Shown piece after piece: positions 35,535 through 46,250 of a DNA stretch of 64,000 bases (positions are counted from its first letter, which is position 1; every line of letters begins with the position of its first letter). The translations under genes and the position numbers were made by a program. The stretch is from positions 2,025,188-2,089,187 of the forward strand of contig CATNEN010000015.1 in assembly GCA_950097015.1 (NCBI GenBank), given 5' to 3'. This DNA is from Macrostomum hystrix. Taxonomy: Eukaryota; Platyhelminthes; Macrostomidae. A model generated the notes under the pieces. The model saw only the letters and a program-made list of their open reading frames with translations, was not told the origin of the DNA and did not search any database.

Positions 35535-35570
35535 CACAGATTCTATATCACAGGTAATATAGAATCTGTG
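35535..35570. repeat. Perfect 14-bp hairpin at the end of the giant array
   Basis: CACAGATTCTATAT at 35535-35548 is the exact reverse complement of 35557-35570, with an 8-base loop (CACAGGTA). One more array half-unit (CTACTACCTGC) follows, so the hairpin sits inside the last unit. Its role is unknown. Confidence 0.85.
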
Positions 35571-35880
35571 CTACTACCTGCTTCGAGTCACCATTGTGAA
35601 ATGAGCATGCTTAAAGTGCATTCACAAATTGCGTCTGAAACTTTAATTTAATCAGTTAGACGAGACTCATACCTATTTACCTTGCGTAAAACGCTAAGCG
35701 TCATCAATACTCTAAAGCAGTACTTTCTGTTCTCTGCTCCACTGTTCGTCAGCAGTTTTACTTTGCTACGTTCTCGAGAAAAGTCAGATGGCCAACAATC
35801 AGCCAGTAATTGACAGGTACAATAATTCATTGCTCCTAAAACATCAATAAATTTTCATTTATTTGCATAAGCCTGCATAG
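35571..35880 (+). other. 3' flank of gene D, homologous to the gene A flank
   Basis: Matches 4510-4880 in order and orientation. It contains AATAAA at 35846-35851, which could be the first good poly(A) signal after gene D. If so, the transcript would include the entire array in a 3' UTR of about 12 kb. Confidence 0.6.
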
Positions 35881-36035
35881 ATCCCAACCACTTCCAGAAT
35901 CCCAACCACTTTCAGAATCCCAACCACTTTCAGAATCCCAACCACTTTCAGAATCCCAACCACTTTCAGAATCCCAACCACTTTCAGAATCCCAACCACT
36001 TTCAGAATCCCAACCACTTTCAGAATCCCAACCAC
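35881..36035. repeat. 18-bp minisatellite, 8-9 copies
   Basis: Tandem CCCAACCACTTTCAGAAT units. The corresponding place behind gene A (about 4877-4898) has a single related motif (GAAGTGGTTGGGATTCT), in the opposite orientation, so this array expanded after the A/D duplication. Confidence 0.85.
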
Positions 36036-36948
36036 TTGAGTTATAGGTACCTGCAAGAGTTTTAGGTATTCAGAAGCCATTGGGAACGGGACACCTTTCT
36101 AATTAGGTTTGGACGTTTCATACACTGTTCAAAAATTCTCAACTGCAGAAATCTGTTGGGATATTTTGAACTCACAGGTACGAGTGTCACCTGAATCAGA
36201 ACTCAAAGTTATTTATCGCAATGTCTGTCACCCTGTATGATGGCTTAGTGAAGTTCTTTGTGATCTTTTATGATTGTGCGTGCGCTTGTCGTGTTGTGTG
36301 TGACTTATCCCAGAAGCAATTGACAGGTGAGACAAAATGCCTTTGTAATTTTGTAATATGCAATTTTCTCGTTGTCAAGAAAGTCGCTTTGCTTTCAGAT
36401 AAGAAGAGGAAAATGAAATGACAACACCCTCAAGTGCTCACCAGCGTGATATCTGACAAACTGACATTCGCTAAGTGACAGACTTTGACAGCTTAAGATG
36501 TACTATAATGAGTAGTAATTGTAAAAAGGCAGATTTTCTCGGGGAAAAACACTAGCGAGGTAGAAAATTTTCACTTTTTCACATTAAAATGTAAATAAAT
36601 TCATATCGGAAGCAGATCCAATGCATTTATTTAAGCACAACTTTCAAAACATGATGCTTCAACGATTTAAAAAAAGCATCAATTATGAATATTGATATTC
36701 ATTTTATTTAACAAAATAAATATATTTAATGCCTTTATAATAAATTTTCCAAGAAACGAAATGTCGCTTCCTTCCTCTAGTGGTCCTATGGTTTTCACTC
36801 ACATCGCGACAATTTACTTGCAATTTTTCGAAAAATACAAAACTCACACTCGTCCTTGACAACTGAACTTACAACAAGCACTATTTTACGATTCAGTCTG
36901 TAACACTGTTCAGATTGAGGACTGGAGGCATGAGCTCCTAAATAGACA
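36036..36948. other. Intergenic, no gene recognised
   Basis: AT-rich DNA without convincing coding frames or RNA genes. Confidence 0.5.
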
Positions 36949-37533
36949 GGTGAGCTGAAGGGACACGTGAGCTGAAGGGACAGGTGAGCTGAAGGGACAG
37001 GTGAGCTGAAGGGACAGGTGAGCTGAAGGGACAGGTGAGCTGAAGGGACAGGTGAGCTTAAGGGACAGGTGAGCTGAAGGGACAGGTGAGCTGAAGGGAC
37101 ACGTGAGCTGAAGGGACAGGTGAGCTGAAGTGACAGGTGAGCTGAAGGGACACGTGAGCTGAAGGGACAGGTGAGCTGAAGTGACAGGTGAGCTGAAGGG
37201 ACACGTGAGCTGAAGGGACAGGTGAGCTTAAGGGACACGTGAGCTGAAGGGACAGGTGAGCTGAAGGGACAGGTTAGCTGAAGGGACAGGTGAGCAGATT
37301 GGACAGGTGAGCTGAAGGGACAGGTGAGCTGAAGGGACAGGTGAGTAGATTGGACAGGTGAGCTGAAGGGACAGGTGAGCTGAAGGGACAGGTGAGCAGA
37401 TTGGACAGGCGAGCTGAAGGGACAGGTGAGCTGAAGGGACAGGTGAGTAGATTGGACAGGTGAGCTGAAGGGACAGGTGAGCTGAAGGGACAGGTGAGCA
37501 GATTGGACAGGCGAGCTGAAGGGACAGCTGAGC
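36949..37533. repeat. 17-bp minisatellite with 51-bp higher-order period
   Basis: About 34 units of the CAGGTGAGCTGAAGGGA family. In the left half CACGTGAGC variants recur. In the right half every third unit is GAGCAGATTGGACAGG or GAGTAGATTGGACAGG, giving a clear 51-bp higher-order repeat (about four copies). Confidence 0.9.
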
Positions 37534-38243
37534 TTTTTTAATTTTTTAGAGTTGATTGTTAGGCATTTCAGATTACATTTAGTTTTGCGACACGTTTTTC
37601 TCTTGTTTTCTTTCCTAAATCCAAATTTGGTTTTCCTGACATGGTGACTCCCACATGCAGAATCCACAGATGCTATTTTATACCCCAAATATGACGGCTG
37701 TGTTAAATCAAAAGCCTGCACTTCGAGGCAGTTATTTAGCTGTGTTGTCATTCCGGTGGACGCAGAACTGTGGTTTTTCTATTCTTGTTCGCTTCAATTG
37801 TTACTGGAGTTTTTGCTGCAGTGTTACGGTCTTGCTAGCAGGTACAATTAAGATTCCATTTTAAGAGAGTGATTGAAATCATTTTAACAAATGTAAATGT
37901 CGCTACCAGCATATTGGTTGTTTTTTATTCAACCCTTTCTTTCGAGGCTGCTTCTTGTTGGATTGTGGTTTCTTGAGCAGTATTCTGAGTTCTGAGTCCT
38001 TGCTCGAGAAAAAGAGCTTGGAAAAAGATCTGTTTCCATGGAAATATGAAAATATTGCTGGTCCAAAGCACTGGGCCTAAATTCACTACAGCTAGCCAGG
38101 CACTGCAGCCTTCTGATTAGGTGAGACTGCTCACGGGATGAGGAGTGCAGTGTCCACTGCAGTAAGAATTGCAGCGTCAAGAAGAACTCTAGTTAAAACG
38201 ATTGCCTTCTGGACTGCTGGCCAGTGAAGAAGAGCTTCCTGAA
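37534..38243. other. Upstream region of gene E
   Basis: No separate gene. Bases 38100-38135 resemble the region ahead of gene D (GGTGAGACTGCTCAC), suggesting a shared ancestral promoter segment. Confidence 0.45.
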
Positions 38244-38996
38244 ATGATGATCAGAGTTCTGCTTGCCACCATCTGCTGCCTGACCATCGCAGCTGCCAGG
38301 GTCGCTCAGTTCTCCTACATCGGCTGCTTCATCGATAACTCCTCAAGCGTCAGAGATCTGAACGGGCTGCACGGGGTGAGCAGGCTCGGTGAATTCGCTC
38401 ACAGCGACAGCGCCGGAGTGTACAGCAGCATGACGCGCGAGCTCTGCAGCAAAATCTGCTCTCTTGGCGGCTTTCCGTACTTCGGTCTACAATACAGCTA
38501 TCAGTGCTTTTGCGGCCTGTCCTATGGGCTCTATGGAGCGGCGAGTGAGTCCGATTGCAACTGGGCCTGCTCGGGAAAATCAACACAGAAGTGCGGAAGC
38601 AGCGCCCGTAATTCCGTGTTCGCTCAGACCTATCCAGGTGAGCTGAATCTCAAGCAATACAATGCTTCACTTTGTATTATTCCGTGAGCTGATACTCGTA
38701 CATATGAATGCACGATCCTTGGTGTAACAAGGAAAACTGATTCTATAAATTGCTTTTTAGATAGATCCATCTTCTCATGGACCATGTTGCCCAGCCTGAC
38801 TGTTGAGGCGACGCACGCCACCTTCTGGACTAGAAATGCGACATCCAGGATCGAGTGTGCGACCGAGTGCCATGCCCGAGCCACCTGTCAGGCTGTGATC
38901 TTCTCTAAGACTCAACTGCACTGTTATCTTCTCAGGTTTGCCTACCCGCCTGCCAGCCTGAGCGGCATTCCCGGAGACTACTACCTGCGAGGCTGA
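38244..38996 (+). CDS. Gene E: secreted WSC-PAN protein, two exons
   Basis: Exons are 38244-38638 and 38761-38996, with intron GTGAGC..CTTTTTAG of 122 bp in phase 1. ATG at 38244 (a second ATG follows at once) starts MMIRVLLATICCLTIAAARV, a signal peptide. The WSC domain has FSYIGCFIDN, LCSKICSLGGFPYFGLQYS, CFCGLSYGLYG and CGSSARNSVFAQTYP. The PAN-like exon has IECATECHARATCQAVIF and CYLLRFAYPP, ending GDYYLRG and TGA. It resembles gene D most in the signal peptide and 5' flank. The role is probably an extracellular sugar-binding or defence protein, inferred from domain type only. Confidence 0.85.
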
Positions 38997-39280
38997 GACT
39001 ACTACCTGCGAGGCTGAGACTACTACCTGCGAGGCTGAGACTACTACCTGCGAGGCTGAGACTACTACCTGCGAGGCTGAGACTACTACCTGTGTGCCTG
39101 AGACTACTACCTGTGTGGCTGAGACTACTACCTGTGTGGCTGGACTGCTACCTGTGTGGCTGAGACTACTACCTGTGTGGCTGAGACTAATACTTGTGTG
39201 GCTGAGACTACTACCTGTGTGGCTGAGACTACTACCTGTGTGGCTGAGACTAATACTTGTGTGGCTGAGACTATTACCTA
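38981..39280 (+). repeat. 21-bp gene-end array behind gene E (about 14 units)
   Basis: The first five units (to about 39080) are exact copies of the gene-end codons, CTGCGAGGC type. The following units are the CTGTGTGGC type seen elsewhere. This polarity shows that units nearest the gene match its own end best. Confidence 0.9.
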
Positions 39281-40740
39281 AGACTTAAGCTTAGAAAGAT
39301 CTACGTCACTCCTACGTTGACTCTGATTCATAATTTGAAACAAACAAAGAGGCTAGTCATGTGTGAAGAAGCGAGTCACAGTGTAAATTAATTTTCCGCT
39401 TAAATTCGATTCTTCTATATTTATAAAAACTAAATCACGACCTGAAGGTAATTAGACTTCTTATACGTACTTTAACGAAGCACCATTTTTCTCGATTTTG
39501 CACAGCAGAAGTTTGAAATTTTCAATCGTACAAATTAAAGGTATCGTTTATTATAGAAGTTAATTTTTTTTTGTGTAATTTCTTGTAATCAATATCCCTA
39601 TGGAAGTTTATATTAAGGTTTTTTTCCATGTTCGTGGTTTTGTCTCGCGCACACATTGTTACAAGTAGTAAGCGCTGCGCACATCAATGCATCTGCCTGT
39701 TATTTTGTTTAGCCATTAGCAGGAAAACAGATGTGGGAAAAGCTCGACGGGAAAAAAATCATAGTCCCGTTGGTCTTCCGTTCTATGCTTCTAGGTTCTC
39801 ACGATAGTGCGTTGGCAGTGCATGATTAAAAAGTCAGTAATGCTGATACGAGTGTTTCTGGAAATCAAATTCAAGCGTTTGGTGTTTGTGGTGAAGGAGC
39901 TGTGAGTTTTTGGTACCCTTGATGTTCTCATTTTTGAAGAGGAAATTAAAACTGGGACTGAAATCACTTCTCTCACGAAAGGAGAAAAGCTGTTGTGTTT
40001 CTGTGAGTTACGATCAAATGTAAGAAAACAAAAACACAAACTATAATCAAGCATTCTAACTATGGGCCTCAGGGCAGTGGCCTTTTTACCTAGCTTTAAG
40101 CATGCTTTCTATGAAGTCCACAAAACTTTCTGTTAATTCTGTGCTTTCCTGTGTCATTAACAGTTGAACTACCAATCGGGGGGAATTCCCCCCCCTGACA
40201 ATTCTTTTGCTGCACCCGAACGGAACAATGCAAGCACACGAAACTCAAGAACACGGGCCAACTTTTTGTTGCGCATCTTCTGAAACAAGAAACAAGTCGC
40301 CAGCTCTTCAGGCCGTCGAGATATTCAATGTTTCTGGCCGAAGGTCCGATTTTTCCCATAAGAGCTAGTGTATTTCATACACCCCTATACACGAATTTGC
40401 ACTGCGCCTCAGTGCGGCCTTTCCAGACCTTCAAACTTTATCAGCATGTCACCCGAATGTGCTTGCATCATCACCGACCTTTATCTAGATCTATCTCTCT
40501 TATCTATCTAGACCTTCAAGAGCTACAACAGGTGGAACTAGGCCACTATGGACACCCTGACGCGAATTTCTCCAATTTCACTGTTCAAGCCTAACTATTA
40601 GGCGCAGCTCAACCACAGGACACCCTCGACTGGTCTGTCAACCTTTTCAAATGGTTGTTTTTAAAAAAATTCCCCCCTTGGTATAAAAACGGGCGGCAAA
40701 ACGGCTTGGTAGTCCTACTGTTAAATACACAGTTTTATCA
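39281..40740. other. Intergenic, no gene recognised
   Basis: AT-rich. Bases 40051-40081 are the exact reverse complement of 14931-14961 at the end of the LINE fragment, so a piece of the same retroelement family is probably buried here. Confidence 0.5.
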
Positions 40741-40995
40741 TCAGCTGTTAGGCTTTCGAAATTTCGAACCTGCCACTTTCTCTATGAATTTATTTTTAAT
40801 TGGAACATAAACGGACCAATTGCATCCAAAGAGAATAGGAGTTTCGTTCTCTACCTCGACTCTACATTTTGGACATGTTCTGTTCTCATAGGCGATCTTC
40901 GGTCTTACAGTGCGCAATGTCTCACAGGCCAGTTTGTGGTTTCCTAGAAGAAATCGGGACATTGTGCGCCTTAAAACTAAAAAACTCCATTGCAC
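40741..40995 (-). pseudogene. LINE C-terminal fragment (cysteine motif)
   Basis: The minus-strand frame reads CETLRTVRPKIAYENRTCPK and continues with CRVEVENETPILFGC, NKFIEKV. This fits the R.CPKC..E-rich..C pattern found at the C terminus of many LINE reverse transcriptases. No RT catalytic motif is present nearby. It is a truncated remnant. Confidence 0.55.
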
Positions 40996-41520
40996 AAACG
41001 CATGCCAGACTAGTAGCTGATATTTTCAGAACCAGCGGTAGTAAACACAATCCAATGGGAACTAAAAACAGTTCTAGAACTTTCGCTCCCCATATTTGCC
41101 GAGCTTCTTTGTAGACCTGCGGCGCACTAATAGGGCTGCCGCTACATTAGCCGCTCAATGAAATCGCATTTCTAAGCAAACAGACCACGCGGGGAAATGA
41201 AACTCTATTTAGCCTGAACCAGAGTAGCTAATTGATGTGATGTGAGGCAGCGGGAATGTGAAGTCTTTAATGGATACTGGAGGACTCACGTGGGGCCTTC
41301 ACGTGAGCACACTAAACCTATTCCAGACTTTTTTGAATGCAGTAAATAATTTGTGGATTTTATTTTGAAAAGTACCAGAGAAGCATAAGAAGAATTTATT
41401 TGCTCATATTACCACAATAAGAACTAAATTATAACAAACCTTACAAATTGAATGACAAATGAATTTTTAATCGCAGTCTGTCACTTCAGTAAATTTTTAT
41501 CGGCACCTCGCCTGTCGAAA
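40996..41520. other. Intergenic, no gene recognised
   Basis: No coding or RNA signals seen; the far end leads into the 40-bp repeat behind gene F. Confidence 0.45.
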
Positions 41521-41678
41521 GTCTTTGTCATTGTCAAAATGGTAGCCTCGAGGGTAGTAAGTCTTGGTCATTGTCAAAATGGTAGCCTCAAAGGTAGTAA
41601 GTCTTGGTAATTGTCAAAATGGTAGCCTCGAAGGTAGTAAGTCTTGGTCATTGTCAAAATGGTAGCCTCGAAGGTAGG
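41521..41678 (-). repeat. 40-bp minisatellite behind gene F, 4 copies
   Basis: Four units of 40 bp, each containing CATTGTCAAAATGGTAGCC followed by TCGAAGGTAG. On the minus strand this part reads CTACCTTCGAGGCTACC, close to CTACCTGCGAGGCTACC at the end of gene F. The array therefore looks like another tandem expansion built on a gene end, with a longer unit. Confidence 0.8.
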
Positions 41679-41695
41679 TCGTAGTTACGCTGGTC

Positions 41696-42432
41696 TTAGC
41701 CACGTAGGTAGCCTCGCAGGTAATAGTCTCCTGTAAACCGAGTCAAGCTAGCTTGCGAGTAGACAAACCTGAGCAGGTAGCACAGCTGCTGCTGCTCAGA
41801 GAAAATTGCAGCCTGGCAGATGGGGCTGGCCTCGCAAAGGATGAGGCACTGAGAAGCGGCATTCGCAGCCAAGGTCCAGTGCGTGGTCTCGGCAGCTTCC
41901 ACTGTTAGGGTGAGTCTCGGAGATTTCGTGAAAAACGCTTTGTCTAAATGGATTGAAAAGGATGTGAGACATCGCGAGTCGCGAGACAGCTGAGGAAAGC
42001 AGAGACTTCAGAGAGCTAGCTAGTGTGCAACTTACCTGCATAGGTCAGCCTGAACACTGAGTTCCGGTTGACTGAACCGCAGATCTGACTCGAGTTCCCG
42101 CTGCAAACCATGTTGCATTCACTCGCATGGGCCACTCCCTGGGACCCGAATGACTGGCCGCAATAGCACTCAGAGCTGAACTGTACACCAAAGTAGGCGA
42201 ATCCACCGAGCGAGCACGCATTGCTGCAGAACTCGTGAGACATGCGGTTGCTTAGCAACCCGGAGCCCACCAGTGAAGTTCCACCGACTGAGCTGATTCC
42301 AATGAGCCCGTTTAAATCTCTAACACCAGCTGTGTTGTCGACGTAGCAGCCGATGCGCGAGAACTGAGCCACACGGGCAGCCGCGAGGGCTAGGAGAGCG
42401 CAGCAGACAGCAAAGAGCAGGCTCGTGCTCAT
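41696..42432 (-). CDS. Gene F: secreted WSC-PAN protein, two exons
   Basis: Exons are 42432-42036 and 41943-41696 on the minus strand, with donor GCAG/GTAAGT, acceptor CCATTTAG and phase 1. ATG at 42432 starts MSTSLLFAVCCALLALAAAR (signal peptide). The WSC domain has FSRIGCYVDN, FCSNACSLGGFAYFGVQFS, CYCGQSF and CGSVNRNSVFRLTYA. The PAN-like exon has SQCLILCEASPICQAAIF and CYLLRFVY and ends GDYYLRGYLRG and TAA. The doubled YLRG is a partial duplication of the gene-end unit within the coding sequence. It is the most diverged intact member. Confidence 0.85.
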
Positions 42433-43547
42433 GTTGCTGAATTATAAATAATACCGACCTGCCTGTGTGATGATTCTTATTGACAACCTTTTTGTCGTTT
42501 GCGATCCCTGAGGCGGCAATGCAAGCAGGGGACGGTTACACTGGGCGGCGCATGAATTGTTCTCAGAAGTCCAATTAGAACTCAATATTATCCAGTGCGA
42601 GCGCGCGCCGCAAGTAGCATTCAGCTCCCATTGGTCAATCCTTTGCAATGAGATTTGAAAGTCAACACTGTCTATTGGCCATTAGATATCGTCTTTATTC
42701 TAATATTTGGAACTGTAATTGTGGTCCGATGGACATTTCTTTGAGAAATTCGAAGGCCGGCCGAAGGTTAAAGTGCAATTCCCTGACTGAAATATTCAGT
42801 GCCGATTCAATCAGTAAAATTGCTTGTCAAACGGGGGGGTAAAAAGCTCATAAGTTTTTTAACTTTTCAGACTACCCACGTACATTTTGAACTTTTATGT
42901 ATCTCCAAAAATATTCAATCTATCGTCATGAAAATCCAGAACACGGTCTAACATTAGAGCTCTTTCCGATGAATCACAAGGTCAGCATCGTTGAGATACT
43001 TATCGATTGTGGTCAAAGACGCCGGTGACAAGGACAACAAAGACTGCCGGTGACAAGGACAACAAAGACGCCTTGCGAAGAGCGCGGCGTCGGTCTCGCT
43101 GCCTGGGCCGCTGCGCACTCCGCAAGCCGCACGAAACGGGCGGCTCCCACCGCCTCCTCGCTGCATCCGCTCGGGCCGGTGCACCCTGAAGCTAAGTCAA
43201 GTAAGTCCAGTCTCTGGGGGACGGGGGAAGTGGCTCGGCGTTGGCGATGAGTCGAACGAAGACGTGGAGCTCGCGGATCCAAGTGCTCAACTCGTCGATC
43301 CCTTGGAGGTGAATGAGATGTCGTCTGCACTCTTTCTCAAAAAAGCTGGCAGAATGTGCCGTGGACTTCCGCGTTTTCCTCACCTAGGCCGCACCCAGTT
43401 TGGAGGGCCATCAATGGATGACCAGATCTACAAATCCTGAGGAACTCTAAGGAACCCAGAGCTCAGTTCCAAATCCAGGTGACGCTGGAGCCTCCTGCGT
43501 CCCTGTCAGTTCCGCCGGGTGGCGCCAGGGACCGCTAGAACGCAACA
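42433..43547. other. Intergenic; weak coding-like segment at 43192-43383 (minus)
   Basis: Mostly featureless. A 25-bp direct repeat (GCCGGTGACAAGGACAACAA) lies at 43020-43070. On the minus strand a short frame near 43383-43192 reads SFFEKECRRHLIHLQGIDEL and looks protein-like, but I recognise no family and no start or splice context. Confidence 0.35.
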
Positions 43548-43605
43548 CGGAAGCTAGGTGAACCGGAGCAGGTGGGACGGCAGCTGCTGCTCAGAGAAGA
43601 TCGAA
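43548..43605 (-). pseudogene. Relic of a WSC-PAN exon 2
   Basis: The minus strand is similar to the PAN exon of gene G around the stretch GATCTTCTCTGAGCAGCAGC through the Leu-Arg-Phe-Ala region (AGCAGGTG..GGCGAACCTGAGCAGG on the plus strand elsewhere), with substitutions. Nothing else of the gene survives. Confidence 0.5.
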
Positions 43606-44243
43606 CTGGACAATGCAGCCAAACCGATTTCCGACAGCGCTAGTCCACAATGGCATCAATCATAACCAGAATTGAATCAATCATCAAAATGATGACGTAA
43701 ATAAGACGAAGGGAGGGATAAATATAGGTCATCCAGAATGCTCTCAGCCCTCAGTACCTACCATGATACTACCATAGCTACAGAGAGCCGTCTTGGCCCA
43801 GACTCTGAGCGATGGAGCCTTCTTTCGAGCTTTTGAGTCCGTGCCAGGCTTAGCTCACTGGGCTCAGCTCACAATGGTAATTATTACCCATCAGGTGTGA
43901 CAGCCAGCATTTCACCATCCCTGGTCCCGGCTGAGGCAGCTTAACTTGAAGGCTGCTAATAGTGGCTAGAAACTGAAATCAAAACTGACCATCATTTTCC
44001 ATGCTTTTCCATTTTGAATTCTTTACTCGTACCAAGTTGAGGACTTGAAAATTTCAATGACTTTTGCTGCACACTAATTATCGTCAACACTTCACATGAT
44101 ATACTCGTAGAATTGAATCAAAGTAACTCAGTGGACTGATATGAGCTTGCATTTTTATTTAACATCATAGAATGTACTTCATGCTTTTCCTTAATAATCT
44201 CACATAGTTATTTATGTCAGACACGGGCACACAGGTACACAGT
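43606..44243. other. Intergenic, no gene recognised
   Basis: No coding signal. At 44222-44246 one or two eroded 21-bp gene-end units of gene G are visible (CACACAGGTACACAGTCTC). Confidence 0.45.
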
Positions 44244-44962
44244 CTCAGCCACGCAGGTAGTAGTCTCCAGGTGTACTGCTCAGGTTGGCGGGTGGGTAGG
44301 CGAACCTGAGCAGGTGGCACAGCTGCTGCTGCTGAGAGAAGATCACAGCCTGGCAGTCGGAGCTGGGCTGGCACTGGACCAGGCAGCCCAGTCTGCTTGT
44401 GGAGGCGCTGGCCCACACAATGGCGTTGCTAGCGACAACGGTTTTAGTAGGCCGGGATGACTTCGAGAAGCAGTTGTTTTCTGTAAGGAGAATTCAAAAC
44501 AATCTTTACAACTGCAGCTCAAGTTGAAGCATGGGACCATACAAGTCAGAGCACAACCCACTGGGGTAGGTGAGAGCAAACACCGAGTTACGGAGGCCAC
44601 CGCCACAAACTTGGCTTGCATCTCCGTTGCAGCTCGTGCTGCAGTTGCCTTCGCTGACTGCTCCCAGCGATCCGTAGGCTCTGCCGCAGAAGCACTGGTT
44701 ACCCCGCCTGCACCCCGAAGTACGGGAAGCCGCCGAGACTGCAGAGGCCCGCGCAGAACTGGGGCGTCATGCTTCCAGTTCTGATGCCGAGGCTGGAAAC
44801 GGAAAAACCACCAAGTTTTACAACAGCAGTGAGCCCGTCCAAGTCTCTGTTACTGTCCTTGTCCTTGTAGCAGCCGATGTAGGAGACCTGGAACAGCCGG
44901 CCAGACACGCAGGCCAGGACGGCACACGCAGCCAGCAGTGTGTGAGTCAGGCGTAAGCTCAT
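44244..44962 (-). pseudogene. Gene G: WSC-PAN pseudogene
   Basis: Exon 1 is 44962-44562 and exon 2 is 44480-44244 on the minus strand (donor CCCCA/GTGGGT, acceptor CTTACAG). It starts MSLRLTHTLLAACAVLACVS and has the WSC domain FQVSYIGCYKDK to GGFPYFGVQAG. There GGGGTTCCA, as in gene I, has become GGGGTAACCA; the extra base creates an in-frame TAA and shifts the frame. The remainder of exon 1 and all of exon 2 (LGCLVQCQPSSDCQAVIF, CHLLRFAYPP, GDYYLRG, TGA) are still well preserved, so the lesion is recent or a sequence error. It is closely related to gene I, with nearly identical 5' flanks. Confidence 0.8.
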
Positions 44963-45644
44963 TGTTTAGTGACTACTTCAGCCGTCAGGAAAGGAGAGCA
45001 ATGACCTTCGTCAGGCCTTAGAGAGCCCATTAAAGATGCCAAAGCCTGAAACCGACTTTGTAATATATACTCAACTGCTCACAACCAATAAGCCCATGCA
45101 AGCCCCATGTCTTTTCCAAAGCGTCTTCAGCACTTGAAGGCTGCCCGCAGAAGCCATTGTCAAACAATGACACTTCTGGACTCCTGAAGCTAATCTTCCT
45201 TCCTAAAGACATCAACGAAGCCAACTTCTAATTGTTTCTTAACTCTCTCTCCTAGTCACTTGGTGAGGCCTGTGTGATGCCTTTGTCATTTGTGAAAAAA
45301 AACAATAAATCTGCTGTGCACCTTTTAATGAGCCCACTTTACCAGGGGACAAAAAATGAGTTTGCCTGCTGACAGTTTCCAAGAAAGTCTTTCTTCACAT
45401 TTTCCAGCAGGGCTAATGAGAACTGCTTTGCTGTGTCACTTGGATGGGTATCTATAAAATCAAACGAACCAACTTACACCTGATTACTGAACTGCGAACT
45501 AAGCATACAATACTACTAATTAATCTGGCTAGACGTGCTCTCAAGGTCTCTTAAGTATCTTAGTGTTTTGAATGGTGTTCTCATTTGATCTCATCTCATC
45601 GAGAGACTCATCTGTATGTCACAATCCTCCAAGACTTCTGAGTG
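44963..45644 (-). other. Upstream region of gene G, duplicated ahead of gene I
   Basis: Bases 44963-45200 match 50447-50680 almost base for base on the same strand, marking a duplication of gene plus promoter. The rest shows no gene. Confidence 0.65.
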
Positions 45645-45755
45645 GCTGAGACTACTACCTTGTGTGGCTGAGACTACTACGTGTGTGGCTGAGACTACTA
45701 CCTGTGTGACTTCTAGCTCGTACCTGCATGGCTGAGACTATACCTATGTGGTTGA
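45645..45755 (+). repeat. Orphan 21-bp gene-end array, about 5 damaged units
   Basis: Units of GTGGCTGAGACTACTACC with insertions (ACCTTGTG, TACGTGTG) occur without an adjacent WSC-PAN gene. It is probably the last trace of a deleted paralog. Confidence 0.75.
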
Positions 45756-46250
45756 CACAGCGAAAAGAACGTTCAGGTTTAGATGGTGCTGATAGCAGTA
45801 GTAGGCACGCTTATTCAAGAAAGTGAATGTCATTCTAAGCCTCTTCTTGTGACAAATTGCTGTGAAGCAAAAACTGAAGACGCTGTTCTATTCAATTTTT
45901 TACCCTACTTTGAATGCCCTGTTGCGATCTAGTCAAGCAGTCTTGTGGCATCTCTGAACTGAGCTGTGTAGGGAGCTGTTTTAAACTTTGTCCTCGGGAC
46001 AACTTTCGTTGATTATTTCCCATCCATGTCACTCTACAAAGCCACCCAGCAGGGGGGCTATTCCTTGCGATTAGCAGTCTCCTTCACAAGTCAAAATGTT
46101 TGGGCAGTGCATCCACTCAAAGGTTTGGATGCAGTGACACTCCTAACAATGCTCAAATCTTCCCTGCTGCAATTTACGGAGCTTCCGTTTGTCAAAATCT
46201 GAATAAAAACTACCGCTGACCCGTACCAGGAATATTCTAGTCAGCCCGAT
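45756..46250. other. Intergenic, no gene recognised
   Basis: No coding or RNA signals seen before the 17-bp array. Confidence 0.45.

Noticed and set aside
23231-35537. Two minus-strand reading frames near 4,000 codons taken as giant protein genes
   Set aside because: They follow from a 21-bp period lacking stops in those frames, hold no Met in the array, and end antisense to gene D exon 2. I keep only the open question as a finding.
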